This document shows, one piece after another, positions 7,523 to 14,302 of a stretch of 21,367 nucleotides of DNA. Where the stretch lies: positions 1-21,367 of the forward strand of contig JAQICQ010000053.1 in the NCBI GenBank assembly GCA_027858455.1. Reading direction: 5' to 3'. Each line of letters opens with the position of its first letter. Positions within the stretch are counted from its first letter, which is position 1. The position numbers and the translations under genes are program-made. Source of the stretch: Elusimicrobiota bacterium. Lineage in GTDB: Bacteria > CG03 > SLGR01 > JAGXOG01. The notes beneath the pieces were generated by a model. The model ran no database searches, was not told the origin of the DNA, and saw nothing but the letters and a program-made list of their open reading frames with translations.

Positions 7523-8509
7523 ATGACTAAAGAAATTATTTTAAGCGGTATGCGTCCCACAGGCCGGCTTCACCTTGGAAATTATCTCGGAGCGATGAAA
7601 AACTGGATTGCTATGCAGGACGATTATAACTGTTACTTTGAAATTGCCGACTGGCACGCCCTTATGAGTGATTACGGGGATCCGGGTTCAGTTACCCGTA
7701 ATTCCCGGGATATGCTCTGCGTCTGGCTTGCAGTGGGATTAGACCCCGAAAAATGCGTTATCTTCCGTCAGTCGGATGTTCCTGAGCATTTAGAGCTTTT
7801 CTTTATTTTTTCAACTATTACTCCGCTCGGTTGGCTGGAGCGGTGCCCGACATATAAAGAAGCTCTGGTAAATAATGATAAAAAAGATATAAGAAATTAC
7901 GCTTTTTTAGGTTATCCTTCTCTTCAGGCGGCGGATATCGCTCTCTACAGGGCTGATAAGGTGCCTGTGGGAAAAGACCAGCTGCCTCATTTAGAGCTTA
8001 CCCGGGAAGTTATAAGAAGATTTAATCACCTCTATAATACGGATGTTATGACAGAGCCGGGCGAAGTTTTGACAAAAGTTCAAAAACTTAAAGGAACCGA
8101 CGGCCGCAAGATGTCTAAAAGTTACGGAAATACTATCTATCTCACTGAAGAAAAAGCTTCATTAAAAAAGAAAGTAAATAAGATGGTAACCGACCCCGCC
8201 AGGATAAGGGTTGATGATAAAGGCCATCCGGAAGTATGCAGTGTTTTTTCATACCAGAAAATTTTTAATCAAAATGAGGCAGAAAAGATAAATAATGAAT
8301 GCAAATCAGGAACTATAGGCTGCGTGAAGTGCAAGAAAAAGCTTTTAAATAATTTAAATGACTTTATCCAGCCGATAAGAGAAAAATATCTATACTATAA
8401 GGAAAACACGAAAAAAGTTAATAAAATACTTGAAGACGGAAACAGGCGCGCAAAAAAGACAGCATCTGAAAATTTAAAGCTTTTCCGCAAAGAAATGAAC
8501 TATGGCTGA
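7523..8509 (+). CDS. trpS: Tryptophanyl-tRNA synthetase
   Basis: A class I aminoacyl-tRNA synthetase that charges tRNA-Trp. The HIGH-type motif is HLGN at 17-20 (GRLHLGNYLGAM), and KMSKS is at 196-200 (DGRKMSKSYGN). The length of 328 residues is normal. Four cysteines in the C-terminal half, C239, C260, C267 and C270, are spaced C-x20-C-x6-C-x2-C. This closely follows the [4Fe-4S] motif known from Thermotoga maritima TrpRS (C-x22-C-x6-C-x2-C), so this enzyme probably binds an iron-sulfur cluster near the anticodon-binding side. It begins on the base after the protease stop and overlaps scpA by 8 bases, so it is co-translated. I see no T-box or trp-type leader. Confidence 0.95.
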   Translation: MTKEIILSGMRPTGRLHLGNYLGAMKNWIAMQDDYNCYFEIADWHALMSDYGDPGSVTRNSRDMLCVWLAVGLDPEKCVIFRQSDVPEHLELFFIFSTITPLGWLERCPTYKEALVNNDKKDIRNYAFLGYPSLQAADIALYRADKVPVGKDQLPHLELTREVIRRFNHLYNTDVMTEPGEVLTKVQKLKGTDGRKMSKSYGNTIYLTEEKASLKKKVNKMVTDPARIRVDDKGHPEVCSVFSYQKIFNQNEAEKINNECKSGTIGCVKCKKKLLNNLNDFIQPIREKYLYYKENTKKVNKILEDGNRRAKKTASENLKLFRKEMNYG

Positions 8510-9251
8510 TATATTTCTTAAGAAGAAAAGGTCCGACTGGAAAGTAGATATAAATAATTTTGAGGGGCCGCTTGATTTACTGCTTTATCTTATTAAAAAA
8601 AAGAATCTGGATATTTATGATATTCCCATAGCCGAGATTACCAATGAATACCTTGAATATATTAAAGCTTTAAAAGAAGAACAGAAAAAAGAGCTTAATA
8701 ACGTCGGGGATTTTCTGGTTATGGCATCGGTTTTAATGAGAATAAAATCCCGCATGCTTCTTCCCGATCCGGATATTGCCGACGATGGCGACGAAGAAAG
8801 CGCCGAGGATATGAAACGGCGTCTTATCGAGCGGTTAATAGAGTATAAAAAATACAAAGAAACAGTGAAGTTTTTTCGGAAAAGAAACTCGGAATATGAA
8901 AATGTTATTCCTCTCAGGGCTTACCCGTTGAAAGAATTCGGACAGAGCGTGGACGCAACTCTTTTTGACTTAATAGATGCTTTCAAAGAGATGATAGAAA
9001 ATGCCACAGAAGATGTAAAGCTCATCTTAAAAGAAGAAATATCAACCGAGGACAGGATGAGATATATAATGGATTTAATTCAAAGTAAGAAAAATATTGA
9101 GGTCTCCGATATCGCCGACAACGCCGATTCGGTTATGGAGCTTATCGTTACGCTTCTGGCAATTTTAGAGCTTGTAAGATCGCATCAGATAAGTATAATT
9201 CAGGACAGAAAGTTTGGTAAAATTCAGATAAAAGAATATGACAATAGATAA
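8502..9251 (+). CDS. scpA: Segregation and condensation protein A
   Basis: The kleisin subunit of the SMC-ScpAB condensin, which organises and segregates the chromosome. The family's N-terminal signature is clear: FEGPLDLLLYLIKKKNLDIYDIPIAEIT at about residues 19-46, followed by FLVMASVLMRIKSRMLLP. The C-terminal winged-helix part (about 200-245), which would contact the SMC head, includes VMELIVTLLAILELVR. The length of 249 residues is typical. It overlaps trpS by 8 bases and scpB by 14, the usual scpA-scpB order. No smc gene lies in the window. The central acidic stretch (DIADDGDEESAED) is a normal variable linker. Confidence 0.95.
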   Translation: MADIFLKKKRSDWKVDINNFEGPLDLLLYLIKKKNLDIYDIPIAEITNEYLEYIKALKEEQKKELNNVGDFLVMASVLMRIKSRMLLPDPDIADDGDEESAEDMKRRLIERLIEYKKYKETVKFFRKRNSEYENVIPLRAYPLKEFGQSVDATLFDLIDAFKEMIENATEDVKLILKEEISTEDRMRYIMDLIQSKKNIEVSDIADNADSVMELIVTLLAILELVRSHQISIIQDRKFGKIQIKEYDNR

Positions 9252-9813
9252 AGAAAAACTTAAAAATATAGTAGAGTGCCTCCTCTATGTTTCGTCAAAA
9301 CCCATAAAGTCAAAGAATATCGCCTCGGTAATAGAGGATGTAACTGAAACCGACATAAAAAAAACGATAATAGCTTTAGCTAAAGAATACGATATTCAAA
9401 ACCGTCCGGTATTTATTCAGAAAGTGGCCGGAGGATGGCGTATGGCTACCCGGAAAGAGTACGGCCGGTGGGTTAAGAAATTTTATTCTACAGAAACAAC
9501 ATACAACCTTTCTACCGCAGCTTTAGAGACGCTCTCTATTGTAGCCTACCGCCAGCCTATAACTACTACCGAAGTCGAGGACATCCGGGGGGTATCTTCA
9601 GGCGGGGTGCTGAGGGGGTTGTTTGAAAAAAGGCTTATTAAGATTGCCGGGAGGAAAGAATCTATAGGGCGGCCTATAATTTACAGAACGACCGATAAAT
9701 TTCTTGAATATTTCGGCCTTGAATCGATATCCGACCTTCCGCCGCTGGAAGAATTAGGAATAGATGATAATATAGAGGAGCTCATAGATGGAGAATATAA
9801 GAAAGAAAATTGA
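9238..9813 (+). CDS. scpB: Segregation and condensation protein B
   Basis: ScpB is the partner of ScpA in the SMC condensin complex and is built of two winged-helix domains. Landmarks are IVECLLYVSSKPI near the start, GGWRMATRKEY, and ALETLSIVAYRQPITTTEVEDIRG at about residues 98-121, the most conserved segment. RGLFEKRLIKIAGRKESIGRPIIY follows, and then the typical end TTDKFLEYFGLESISDLPPLEEL. The length of 191 residues is usual. It overlaps scpA by 14 bases and pheA by 26; the latter is unusually long and ties the condensin genes to the aromatic amino acid block. Confidence 0.95.
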   Translation: MTIDKEKLKNIVECLLYVSSKPIKSKNIASVIEDVTETDIKKTIIALAKEYDIQNRPVFIQKVAGGWRMATRKEYGRWVKKFYSTETTYNLSTAALETLSIVAYRQPITTTEVEDIRGVSSGGVLRGLFEKRLIKIAGRKESIGRPIIYRTTDKFLEYFGLESISDLPPLEELGIDDNIEELIDGEYKKEN

Positions 9814-10918
9814 CGCTATAGATTCCAAACTGCTTGACTTGCTAGACAGCAGGGCAGGATATGTCAGAAAGCTGGGAGCGATTAAAGAAAGCAAAGGCGC
9901 TTCGGTATTTGTTCCCGAAAGAGAAGAAAGTATATTAAACAAAATAAAAGAACAATCTTCTGCCGAAAATGTTCCCGGAAAAAGTGTTCCCGGAAAAAAT
10001 GTTTCCGGAAAAAACTTCCCCGTTGAGGGCAAGATTAATATTTTTAAAGAGATTTTCGCAGTCTCCAGGTCATTGCAGAAAGACCTTATCGTAAGTTATC
10101 TGGGGCCAGAGGCGACTTTTACCCATATGGCCGCGGTCAAACAGTTTTCCGAGCATTGCTTATATATTCCTGCTTCCAGTATAGACCGGGTCTTCCGGGA
10201 AGTAGAAAAAAAGAGGGCTGATTACGGCGTGGTGCCGGTGGAAAATTCAACCGAAGGGGCTGTTTCCCATACTCTCGATGTCTTTATGGAGTCTGACTGT
10301 AAGATTACTTCTGAAATCCTCATGGATATTTCTCATAATCTTCTTTCAAAAGAAAACAGCATTGATGATATTAAAACTATATATTCTCATCCCCAGGCTT
10401 TCGGACAGTGCGGAATATGGCTTGAAGAAAATCTTGCCGGGGTAGAACATATAGAACTTTCCTCAACTTCGGCTGCAGCCCAAAGAGCTGCTTCTCAGGA
10501 CGGGACAGCGGCAATAGCCTCATCTGTCGCGGCTGATCTTTACGAGTTAAATACTTTAGCCGAAGGTATTGAAGATGCGCGGAAAAATGTTACCCGTTTC
10601 TATATAATAGGCAACAAAATGGCCGCGCCTTCCAAAAACAGCAAAACAACGGTGATGTTTTCAACTAAAGATAAGGTAGGGGCTCTTCACGATATGCTCG
10701 TCCCATTTAAACAATATTCTATAAACCTTACCAAGATAGAATCCCGTCCGTCCGGAAATAAAGTTTCCGGAAATAAAACCTGGGAATATATGTTTTTTGT
10801 GGATTTAGAGGGCCATATAACTAACGGCAAAGTTAAAAAAGCGCTGGATGAGCTTAAAAAGGATTGTGTCTTTTTTAAGGTTCTGGGGTCCTATCCGGCA
10901 GCGCAAAATTTAGATTAA
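9788..10918 (+). CDS. pheA: Bifunctional chorismate mutase / prephenate dehydratase with ACT domain
   Basis: The P-protein converts chorismate to prephenate and then to phenylpyruvate for phenylalanine synthesis. Residues 1-97 are an AroQ-type chorismate mutase (RKKIDAIDSKLLDLLDSRA, FVPEREESIL). Residues 100-280 are prephenate dehydratase: SYLGPEATFTH, GVVPVENSTEGAV and the catalytic NVTRFYIIG. Residues 286-365 are an ACT domain with DKVGALHDML and IESRPSG, the usual phenylalanine-sensing sites, so feedback inhibition is likely. Two in-frame repeats disturb otherwise normal loops. One is NVPGK-SVPGK-NVSGK at 61-75, between mutase helices; the other is SGNKV-SGNKT at 322-331, next to ESRP. The gene overlaps scpB by 26 bases and precedes the aminotransferase by 20. 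Confidence 0.95.
   Translation: MENIRKKIDAIDSKLLDLLDSRAGYVRKLGAIKESKGASVFVPEREESILNKIKEQSSAENVPGKSVPGKNVSGKNFPVEGKINIFKEIFAVSRSLQKDLIVSYLGPEATFTHMAAVKQFSEHCLYIPASSIDRVFREVEKKRADYGVVPVENSTEGAVSHTLDVFMESDCKITSEILMDISHNLLSKENSIDDIKTIYSHPQAFGQCGIWLEENLAGVEHIELSSTSAAAQRAASQDGTAAIASSVAADLYELNTLAEGIEDARKNVTRFYIIGNKMAAPSKNSKTTVMFSTKDKVGALHDMLVPFKQYSINLTKIESRPSGNKVSGNKTWEYMFFVDLEGHITNGKVKKALDELKKDCVFFKVLGSYPAAQNLD
9968..10012 (+). repeat. Three 15-bp tandem units in the chorismate mutase domain of pheA
   Basis: Three near-identical in-frame units encode NVPGK, SVPGK and NVSGK, and a partial fourth follows (NFP). The core is GTT(C/T)CCGGAAAA. The array lies between the second and third mutase helices, where relatives have a short loop, so it lengthens a surface turn and keeps the frame. 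Confidence 0.85.
10751..10780 (+). repeat. Two 15-bp tandem units in the ACT domain of pheA
   Basis: Two adjacent units encode SGNKV and SGNKT, and their first 12 bases are identical. Read in register as GTTTCCGGAAATAAA, the unit matches a unit of the upstream pheA array (GTTTCCGGAAAAAAC) at 13 of 15 bases. The duplication falls directly after the ESRP effector-binding motif. Confidence 0.8.
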
Positions 10919-10938
10919 GTATTTATGAAGATATCCAA

Positions 10939-12060
10939 ATGAACATGCCCGAACCCAGAGAAGAAATTAAAAACTTTTCGCCCTATACGGCGGGAATGAG
11001 CATAGAAGAGGTTAAAGAAAAATACAACCTTAAAGATGTAGTTAAACTTGCGTCAAATGAAAATATCTGCGGTACTTCCGTCAAAGCCGTAAAAAGTATG
11101 AAAAAAGAGTTTGACAGTATATTTATGTATCCTCAGTCGAGAAACAAACGGCTTATTTCCAGAATTGCCTCAAAAAATTCCGTTGAGGAAGAGATGGTAA
11201 TTACCGGCAACGGCACCGATGAGATTATAGAACTTATTGCAAAAACTTTTCTTTCTCCCCAAGACAATATTGTGGTATCGGAAAACTCATTTATAAGGTA
11301 TAAGATGGCCGCGCGCCTTATGGGGGCTGGAGTCAAAGAAATCCCTCAAAAAGATTTCACTCATTCTTTGTCCGGCCTGGTTGCCGCCATAGATAATAAA
11401 ACAAAAATTCATTTTATTGATAATCCCTGTAATCCTACGGGAAATTATTTAAACAGGGCGGAAATTGAGAAGATAATAAAGGAGGCAGGCAAATTAGCCA
11501 CGCCGCCGCTTATAGTTTTAGACGAGGCATATTTTGAGTATGTGGACGCAGAAGATTTTCTTTCCGGGATAAAATTTTTGTCCGGGAAAAAAAACTTAAA
11601 AGAAGACGCTCCGGTAATGGTGCTGAGGACTTTTTCCAAAATAGCAGGACTCGCAGGTCTGCGGATAGGTTACGGAATTTCTTCAAAAGGCATCATAGAA
11701 CTTATTGAACGAATACGCCCCCCGTTTAATACAAACAGGCTTGCGCAGGCAGCGGCTCTGGGAGCTATGGACGATGACAAGTTTATGAGAGATACAAAAA
11801 ATTTAATTTTAAAAGAAAAAGATTTTTTATACAGGCAGTTAAAAAAAATCGGGGTAACGTATGAAAAATCACAGACAAATTTTTTGCTTATAAATCCAAA
11901 GGGTATTGATATTAAAGCATTTTGCGAGTATTCTCTTAAAAACGGGGTAATATTAAGGCCTCTTAACGGTTATAATCTGTCCGGGCATTTAAGAGTAACT
12001 GTAGGGCGCCGGAAAGACAATAAAAAATTCATAAGCCTTTTAAAAGAATTTTTAAAATAA
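10939..12060 (+). CDS. hisC: HisC-type PLP aminotransferase, probably aromatic amino acid aminotransferase
   Basis: A fold-type I PLP aminotransferase of the histidinol-phosphate/aromatic family, 373 residues. VKLASNENICG at 36-45 is the family's N-terminal signature. DNPCNPTGN (161-169), D195 in VLDEAYFEYV and the PLP lysine K234 in RTFSKIAGLAGLRIGYG follow, and R352 in HLRVTVG probably binds the substrate carboxylate. Related enzymes act on histidinol phosphate, phenylpyruvate or hydroxyphenylpyruvate. Because it sits between pheA and aroF with no histidine gene in view, I infer transamination to phenylalanine and tyrosine, though dual use is possible. A six-residue duplication, FLSGIK-FLSGKK at 207-218, lengthens the loop before the PLP lysine. 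The symbol hisC gives the family, not a proven role. Confidence 0.88.
   Translation: MNMPEPREEIKNFSPYTAGMSIEEVKEKYNLKDVVKLASNENICGTSVKAVKSMKKEFDSIFMYPQSRNKRLISRIASKNSVEEEMVITGNGTDEIIELIAKTFLSPQDNIVVSENSFIRYKMAARLMGAGVKEIPQKDFTHSLSGLVAAIDNKTKIHFIDNPCNPTGNYLNRAEIEKIIKEAGKLATPPLIVLDEAYFEYVDAEDFLSGIKFLSGKKNLKEDAPVMVLRTFSKIAGLAGLRIGYGISSKGIIELIERIRPPFNTNRLAQAAALGAMDDDKFMRDTKNLILKEKDFLYRQLKKIGVTYEKSQTNFLLINPKGIDIKAFCEYSLKNGVILRPLNGYNLSGHLRVTVGRRKDNKKFISLLKEFLK
11557..11592 (+). repeat. Two 18-bp tandem units in the aminotransferase gene
   Basis: Two 18-base in-frame units with 15 identical positions encode FLSGIK and FLSGKK. They share the TCCGGG core and A-rich flank of the pheA units. The loop between DEAYFEY and VLRTFSK is about six residues longer than I expect for the family, consistent with a duplication. 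Confidence 0.65.
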
Positions 12061-12094
12061 CATTTGAGAGAACATTTAAGAGAACATTAAGAAA
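12059..12094 (+). repeat. Three 12-bp tandem units over the hisC stop codon
   Basis: Units AACATTTGAGAG, AACATTTAAGAG and AACATTAAGAAA follow each other and begin inside the TAA of the aminotransferase gene. The rest of the 74-base gap before aroF is purine-rich, with no hairpin terminator or clear promoter. GGAA near 12125 provides the aroF ribosome binding site. Confidence 0.75.
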
Positions 12095-12134
12095 AAGATA
12101 AGCAAAAAGTAAAAGAATAAGAAAGGAAAAATAT

Positions 12135-13136
12135 ATGATTCTTACATTAAAAACAGGGGTGACTGAGAAGGAGATTAATGAGATAAAAAATAAAGTTAAG
12201 GAACTGGGCTATTCTCCTGAAATTTCAAAAGGGCTGGATAAGACTCTTGTCCTGGTTAAAGGTGAGCGTGCAATAATATCACGGGACATCTTTGAATCCT
12301 TTGAAATTGTGGAAAGCATTACCCCTATATCGGAACCCTACAAACTTGTATCCAGAAAATGGAAGAAAAAATCAATTATAAATGTAGGCGGGGTAAAAAT
12401 AGGGTCGGGAAACATAGTCTTTATGGCAGGGCCCTGCTCGGTTGAAAGCCTTGAAAACACCATGGAAATAGCTGAAACAGTAAAAGCCGCCGGCGCGACA
12501 ATTCTTAGGGGCGGAGCTTTTAAACCCCGAACTTCACCTTACTCTTTTCAGGGTCTGGGAGAAGAAGGCCTTAAATATTTAAGAAAAGCAGCCGATAAAA
12601 CAGGTTTGAAAGTTATTACCGAGGCTATGAATATTGAGCAGTTAAAATTAGTTGTGCAGTATGCGGATATTGTTCAGCTGGGAGCAAGAAATATGCAGAA
12701 TTTTGAGCTCTTAAAGGCCTGCGGTTATGTAGATAAGCCTATCCTTTTAAAGAGGGGGTTTTCAAATACCATAAAAGAATTTTTAATGAGCGCCGAATAT
12801 ATAGCTTCTAAAGGTAATACCGATATAATATTATGCGAGAGGGGAATAAGGACTTTTTCCGACTATGTCCGGTTTACGCTTGATATATCCGCGTTGCCGG
12901 TTTTAAAAAAGCTCACCCATCTTCCCATAGTTGTTGACCCCTCGCATCCGGCTGGAAACCGGGACTATGTCGAGCCGCTGGCCCTTGCCGCGGCGGCAGC
13001 CGGCGCCGACGGGCTTATAATAGAAGTTCATCCAAACCCTCAAAAAGCATCTTCAGACGGAGCCCAGACGGTATACCCGGACCAGTTTAAGGAAATAGTC
13101 AGAAAGGCAAACGCCATAAGGGAGTTACTTAAATAA
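12135..13136 (+). CDS. aroF: 3-deoxy-7-phosphoheptulonate (DAHP) synthase, type I-beta
   Basis: Catalyses the first shikimate-pathway step, phosphoenolpyruvate plus erythrose 4-phosphate to DAHP. Residues 1-75 form a small ferredoxin-like N-terminal domain as in Thermotoga-type enzymes, where it mediates tyrosine/phenylalanine inhibition. The barrel follows: GPCSVES at 99-105, KPRTSPYSFQG at 130-140, LGARNMQN, LLKRG, CERGIRTF, DPSHPAGNRD at 268-277 and EVHPNP. C101, H271, E297 and D308 (SSDGAQT) are the expected metal ligands. The length of 333 residues fits. An AGGAAA ribosome binding site lies about eight bases before the ATG, so this gene may be translated independently of the upstream aminotransferase. 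tyrA follows after six bases. Confidence 0.95.
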   Translation: MILTLKTGVTEKEINEIKNKVKELGYSPEISKGLDKTLVLVKGERAIISRDIFESFEIVESITPISEPYKLVSRKWKKKSIINVGGVKIGSGNIVFMAGPCSVESLENTMEIAETVKAAGATILRGGAFKPRTSPYSFQGLGEEGLKYLRKAADKTGLKVITEAMNIEQLKLVVQYADIVQLGARNMQNFELLKACGYVDKPILLKRGFSNTIKEFLMSAEYIASKGNTDIILCERGIRTFSDYVRFTLDISALPVLKKLTHLPIVVDPSHPAGNRDYVEPLALAAAAAGADGLIIEVHPNPQKASSDGAQTVYPDQFKEIVRKANAIRELLK

Positions 13137-13142
13137 ATAACT

Positions 13143-14000
13143 ATGATTTTTAAAAAAGCAGCTATTGCCGGCGTAGGTCTCATCGGGGGAGCTATGGGTA
13201 TGGATTTAAGAGAAAAAAAACTTGCCGGCGCAGTTACCGGTTGGGGAAGAAACTTAAAGAAACTTCAAAAGGCAGTCGAACTCGGTGCCTGCGACGAAAT
13301 CACTCTTAATTGCCGGGAAGCTGTCGGAGGAGCGGATTTAGTAGTTCTGGCCACGCCGCCTGCAATTATCCTGCGCCAGTTAAAAGAGATTCTCCCTTAT
13401 CTAAAAAAAGACGCCGTAGTTATAGATGTGGGCAGCATAAAAAAACCGATAGTGCAAGCTGCCGAGCTGGACGGCTTCAGAGAAAGAGGGGTGGAATTTG
13501 TAGGCTGTCATCCTATGGCCGGATCTGATAAAACCGGTGTTCAAAACGCTTCTTTGGGCTTTTTTGCAGGGGAGCCATGTATTATAACTCCTTATAAAAA
13601 TTCAGAGGAGGTAACTGACAAAATAATTAATTTATGGAAAGAGCTGGGTTCAAAAGTTTCAGTTATGGAACCGGCAGCGCATGACGAGGCAGTGGGGGTT
13701 CTAAGCCATCTGCCCCATGTTCTTGCAACTGCTCTTATAAATACGGTAAAATGCTATATAGAATCGCCGCTGAAGGCATCAGGCCTTTCCGGTGCGAGTT
13801 TAACTGATATGACGAGAGTGGCGATGGCTTCGCCTGATTTGTGGTATGACATATACGATGGCAATAAAACTAATTTAATTAAAGCTCTAAAAGAAACTGA
13901 GACTAAACTTTCTCAATTTAGAAAAGCTCTTAAGAAAGGAAACAAAACTAAAATAATAAATATTATGAATGAAGCAAAAAAATTCAGGGAAGAATTATGA
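13143..14000 (+). CDS. tyrA: Prephenate dehydrogenase
   Basis: Oxidatively decarboxylates prephenate to 4-hydroxyphenylpyruvate for tyrosine synthesis. AGVGLIGGAMG at 9-19 is the dinucleotide-binding loop. VIDVGSIKKPI, GCHPMAGSDKTG (122-132, with H123) and GVLSHLPHVLATAL (185-198, with the active-site serine and histidines) are the family signatures, and MTRVAMASPDLW lies near the end. It has 285 residues and no C-terminal ACT domain, so direct feedback inhibition by tyrosine is less obvious than for PheA and AroF. NAD versus NADP preference is not clear; WGRN follows the second strand. The start lies six bases after aroF, and the stop overlaps the aroA ATG in an ATGA. Confidence 0.95.
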   Translation: MIFKKAAIAGVGLIGGAMGMDLREKKLAGAVTGWGRNLKKLQKAVELGACDEITLNCREAVGGADLVVLATPPAIILRQLKEILPYLKKDAVVIDVGSIKKPIVQAAELDGFRERGVEFVGCHPMAGSDKTGVQNASLGFFAGEPCIITPYKNSEEVTDKIINLWKELGSKVSVMEPAAHDEAVGVLSHLPHVLATALINTVKCYIESPLKASGLSGASLTDMTRVAMASPDLWYDIYDGNKTNLIKALKETETKLSQFRKALKKGNKTKIINIMNEAKKFREEL

Positions 14001-14281
14001 ACTTTAATTTCGGGCGGGGCAGTAAAATAACCCCGGTAAAATCAGTTGCAGGAGAAATTGAAGTAAGTCCTGATAAATCCATATCCCACAGGGCGCTTAT
14101 ACTTGCTTCTCTGGCAAAAGGTCAGTCGGTTATAAAAAATATGCTGGAAGCCGAGGACTGTTTAAATACCTTAAATACTATAAAGAAATCCGGTATCAAT
14201 GTAAAAAAAGAGAAGAGCGGGGATATCATTATAGAGGGTAACGGCCGAAGAGGCTACCGCAAACCCGGGAGGAAACTTTAA
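13997..14281 (+). CDS. aroA: EPSP synthase, N-terminal part ending at an in-frame TAA
   Basis: The first part of 3-phosphoshikimate 1-carboxyvinyltransferase, which joins shikimate 3-phosphate and phosphoenolpyruvate. PDKSISHRALILASLAKG at 25-42 carries the substrate-binding K27, S28 and R32. The reading continues in the same frame after the TAA at 14279-14281: GYRKPGRKL, stop, FGNSATGMRLMAG. This lines up without gaps to the usual GLxxPxxxLDxGNSGTxMRL. The stop therefore replaces one residue, normally D, N or Y, inside a conserved motif. The full frame, 13997-15307, has 436 codons before its final stop, normal for the enzyme. This fragment alone cannot be a complete enzyme. The stop may be a base error, a recent nonsense mutation or a read-through site. 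The gene overlaps tyrA by four bases. Confidence 0.85.
   Translation: MNFNFGRGSKITPVKSVAGEIEVSPDKSISHRALILASLAKGQSVIKNMLEAEDCLNTLNTIKKSGINVKKEKSGDIIIEGNGRRGYRKPGRKL
14279..14281 (+). other. In-frame TAA inside aroA
   Basis: This stop interrupts the conserved L(D/N/Y)xGNSGT motif of EPSP synthase, with both flanks in the same frame. A GGGAGG stretch lies a few bases upstream (14267-14272) and precedes AAA-CTT-TAA. One base change from TAT, TAC, AAA, CAA or GAA would create it. Confidence 0.8.
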
Positions 14282-14302
14282 TTTGGGAATTCAGCTACCG
14301 GA

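Noticed and set aside
9968..10780. CRISPR or REP-type array
   Set aside because: Units are directly adjacent, in frame, 15 bases long and without spacers or hairpins; they are coding tandem repeats.
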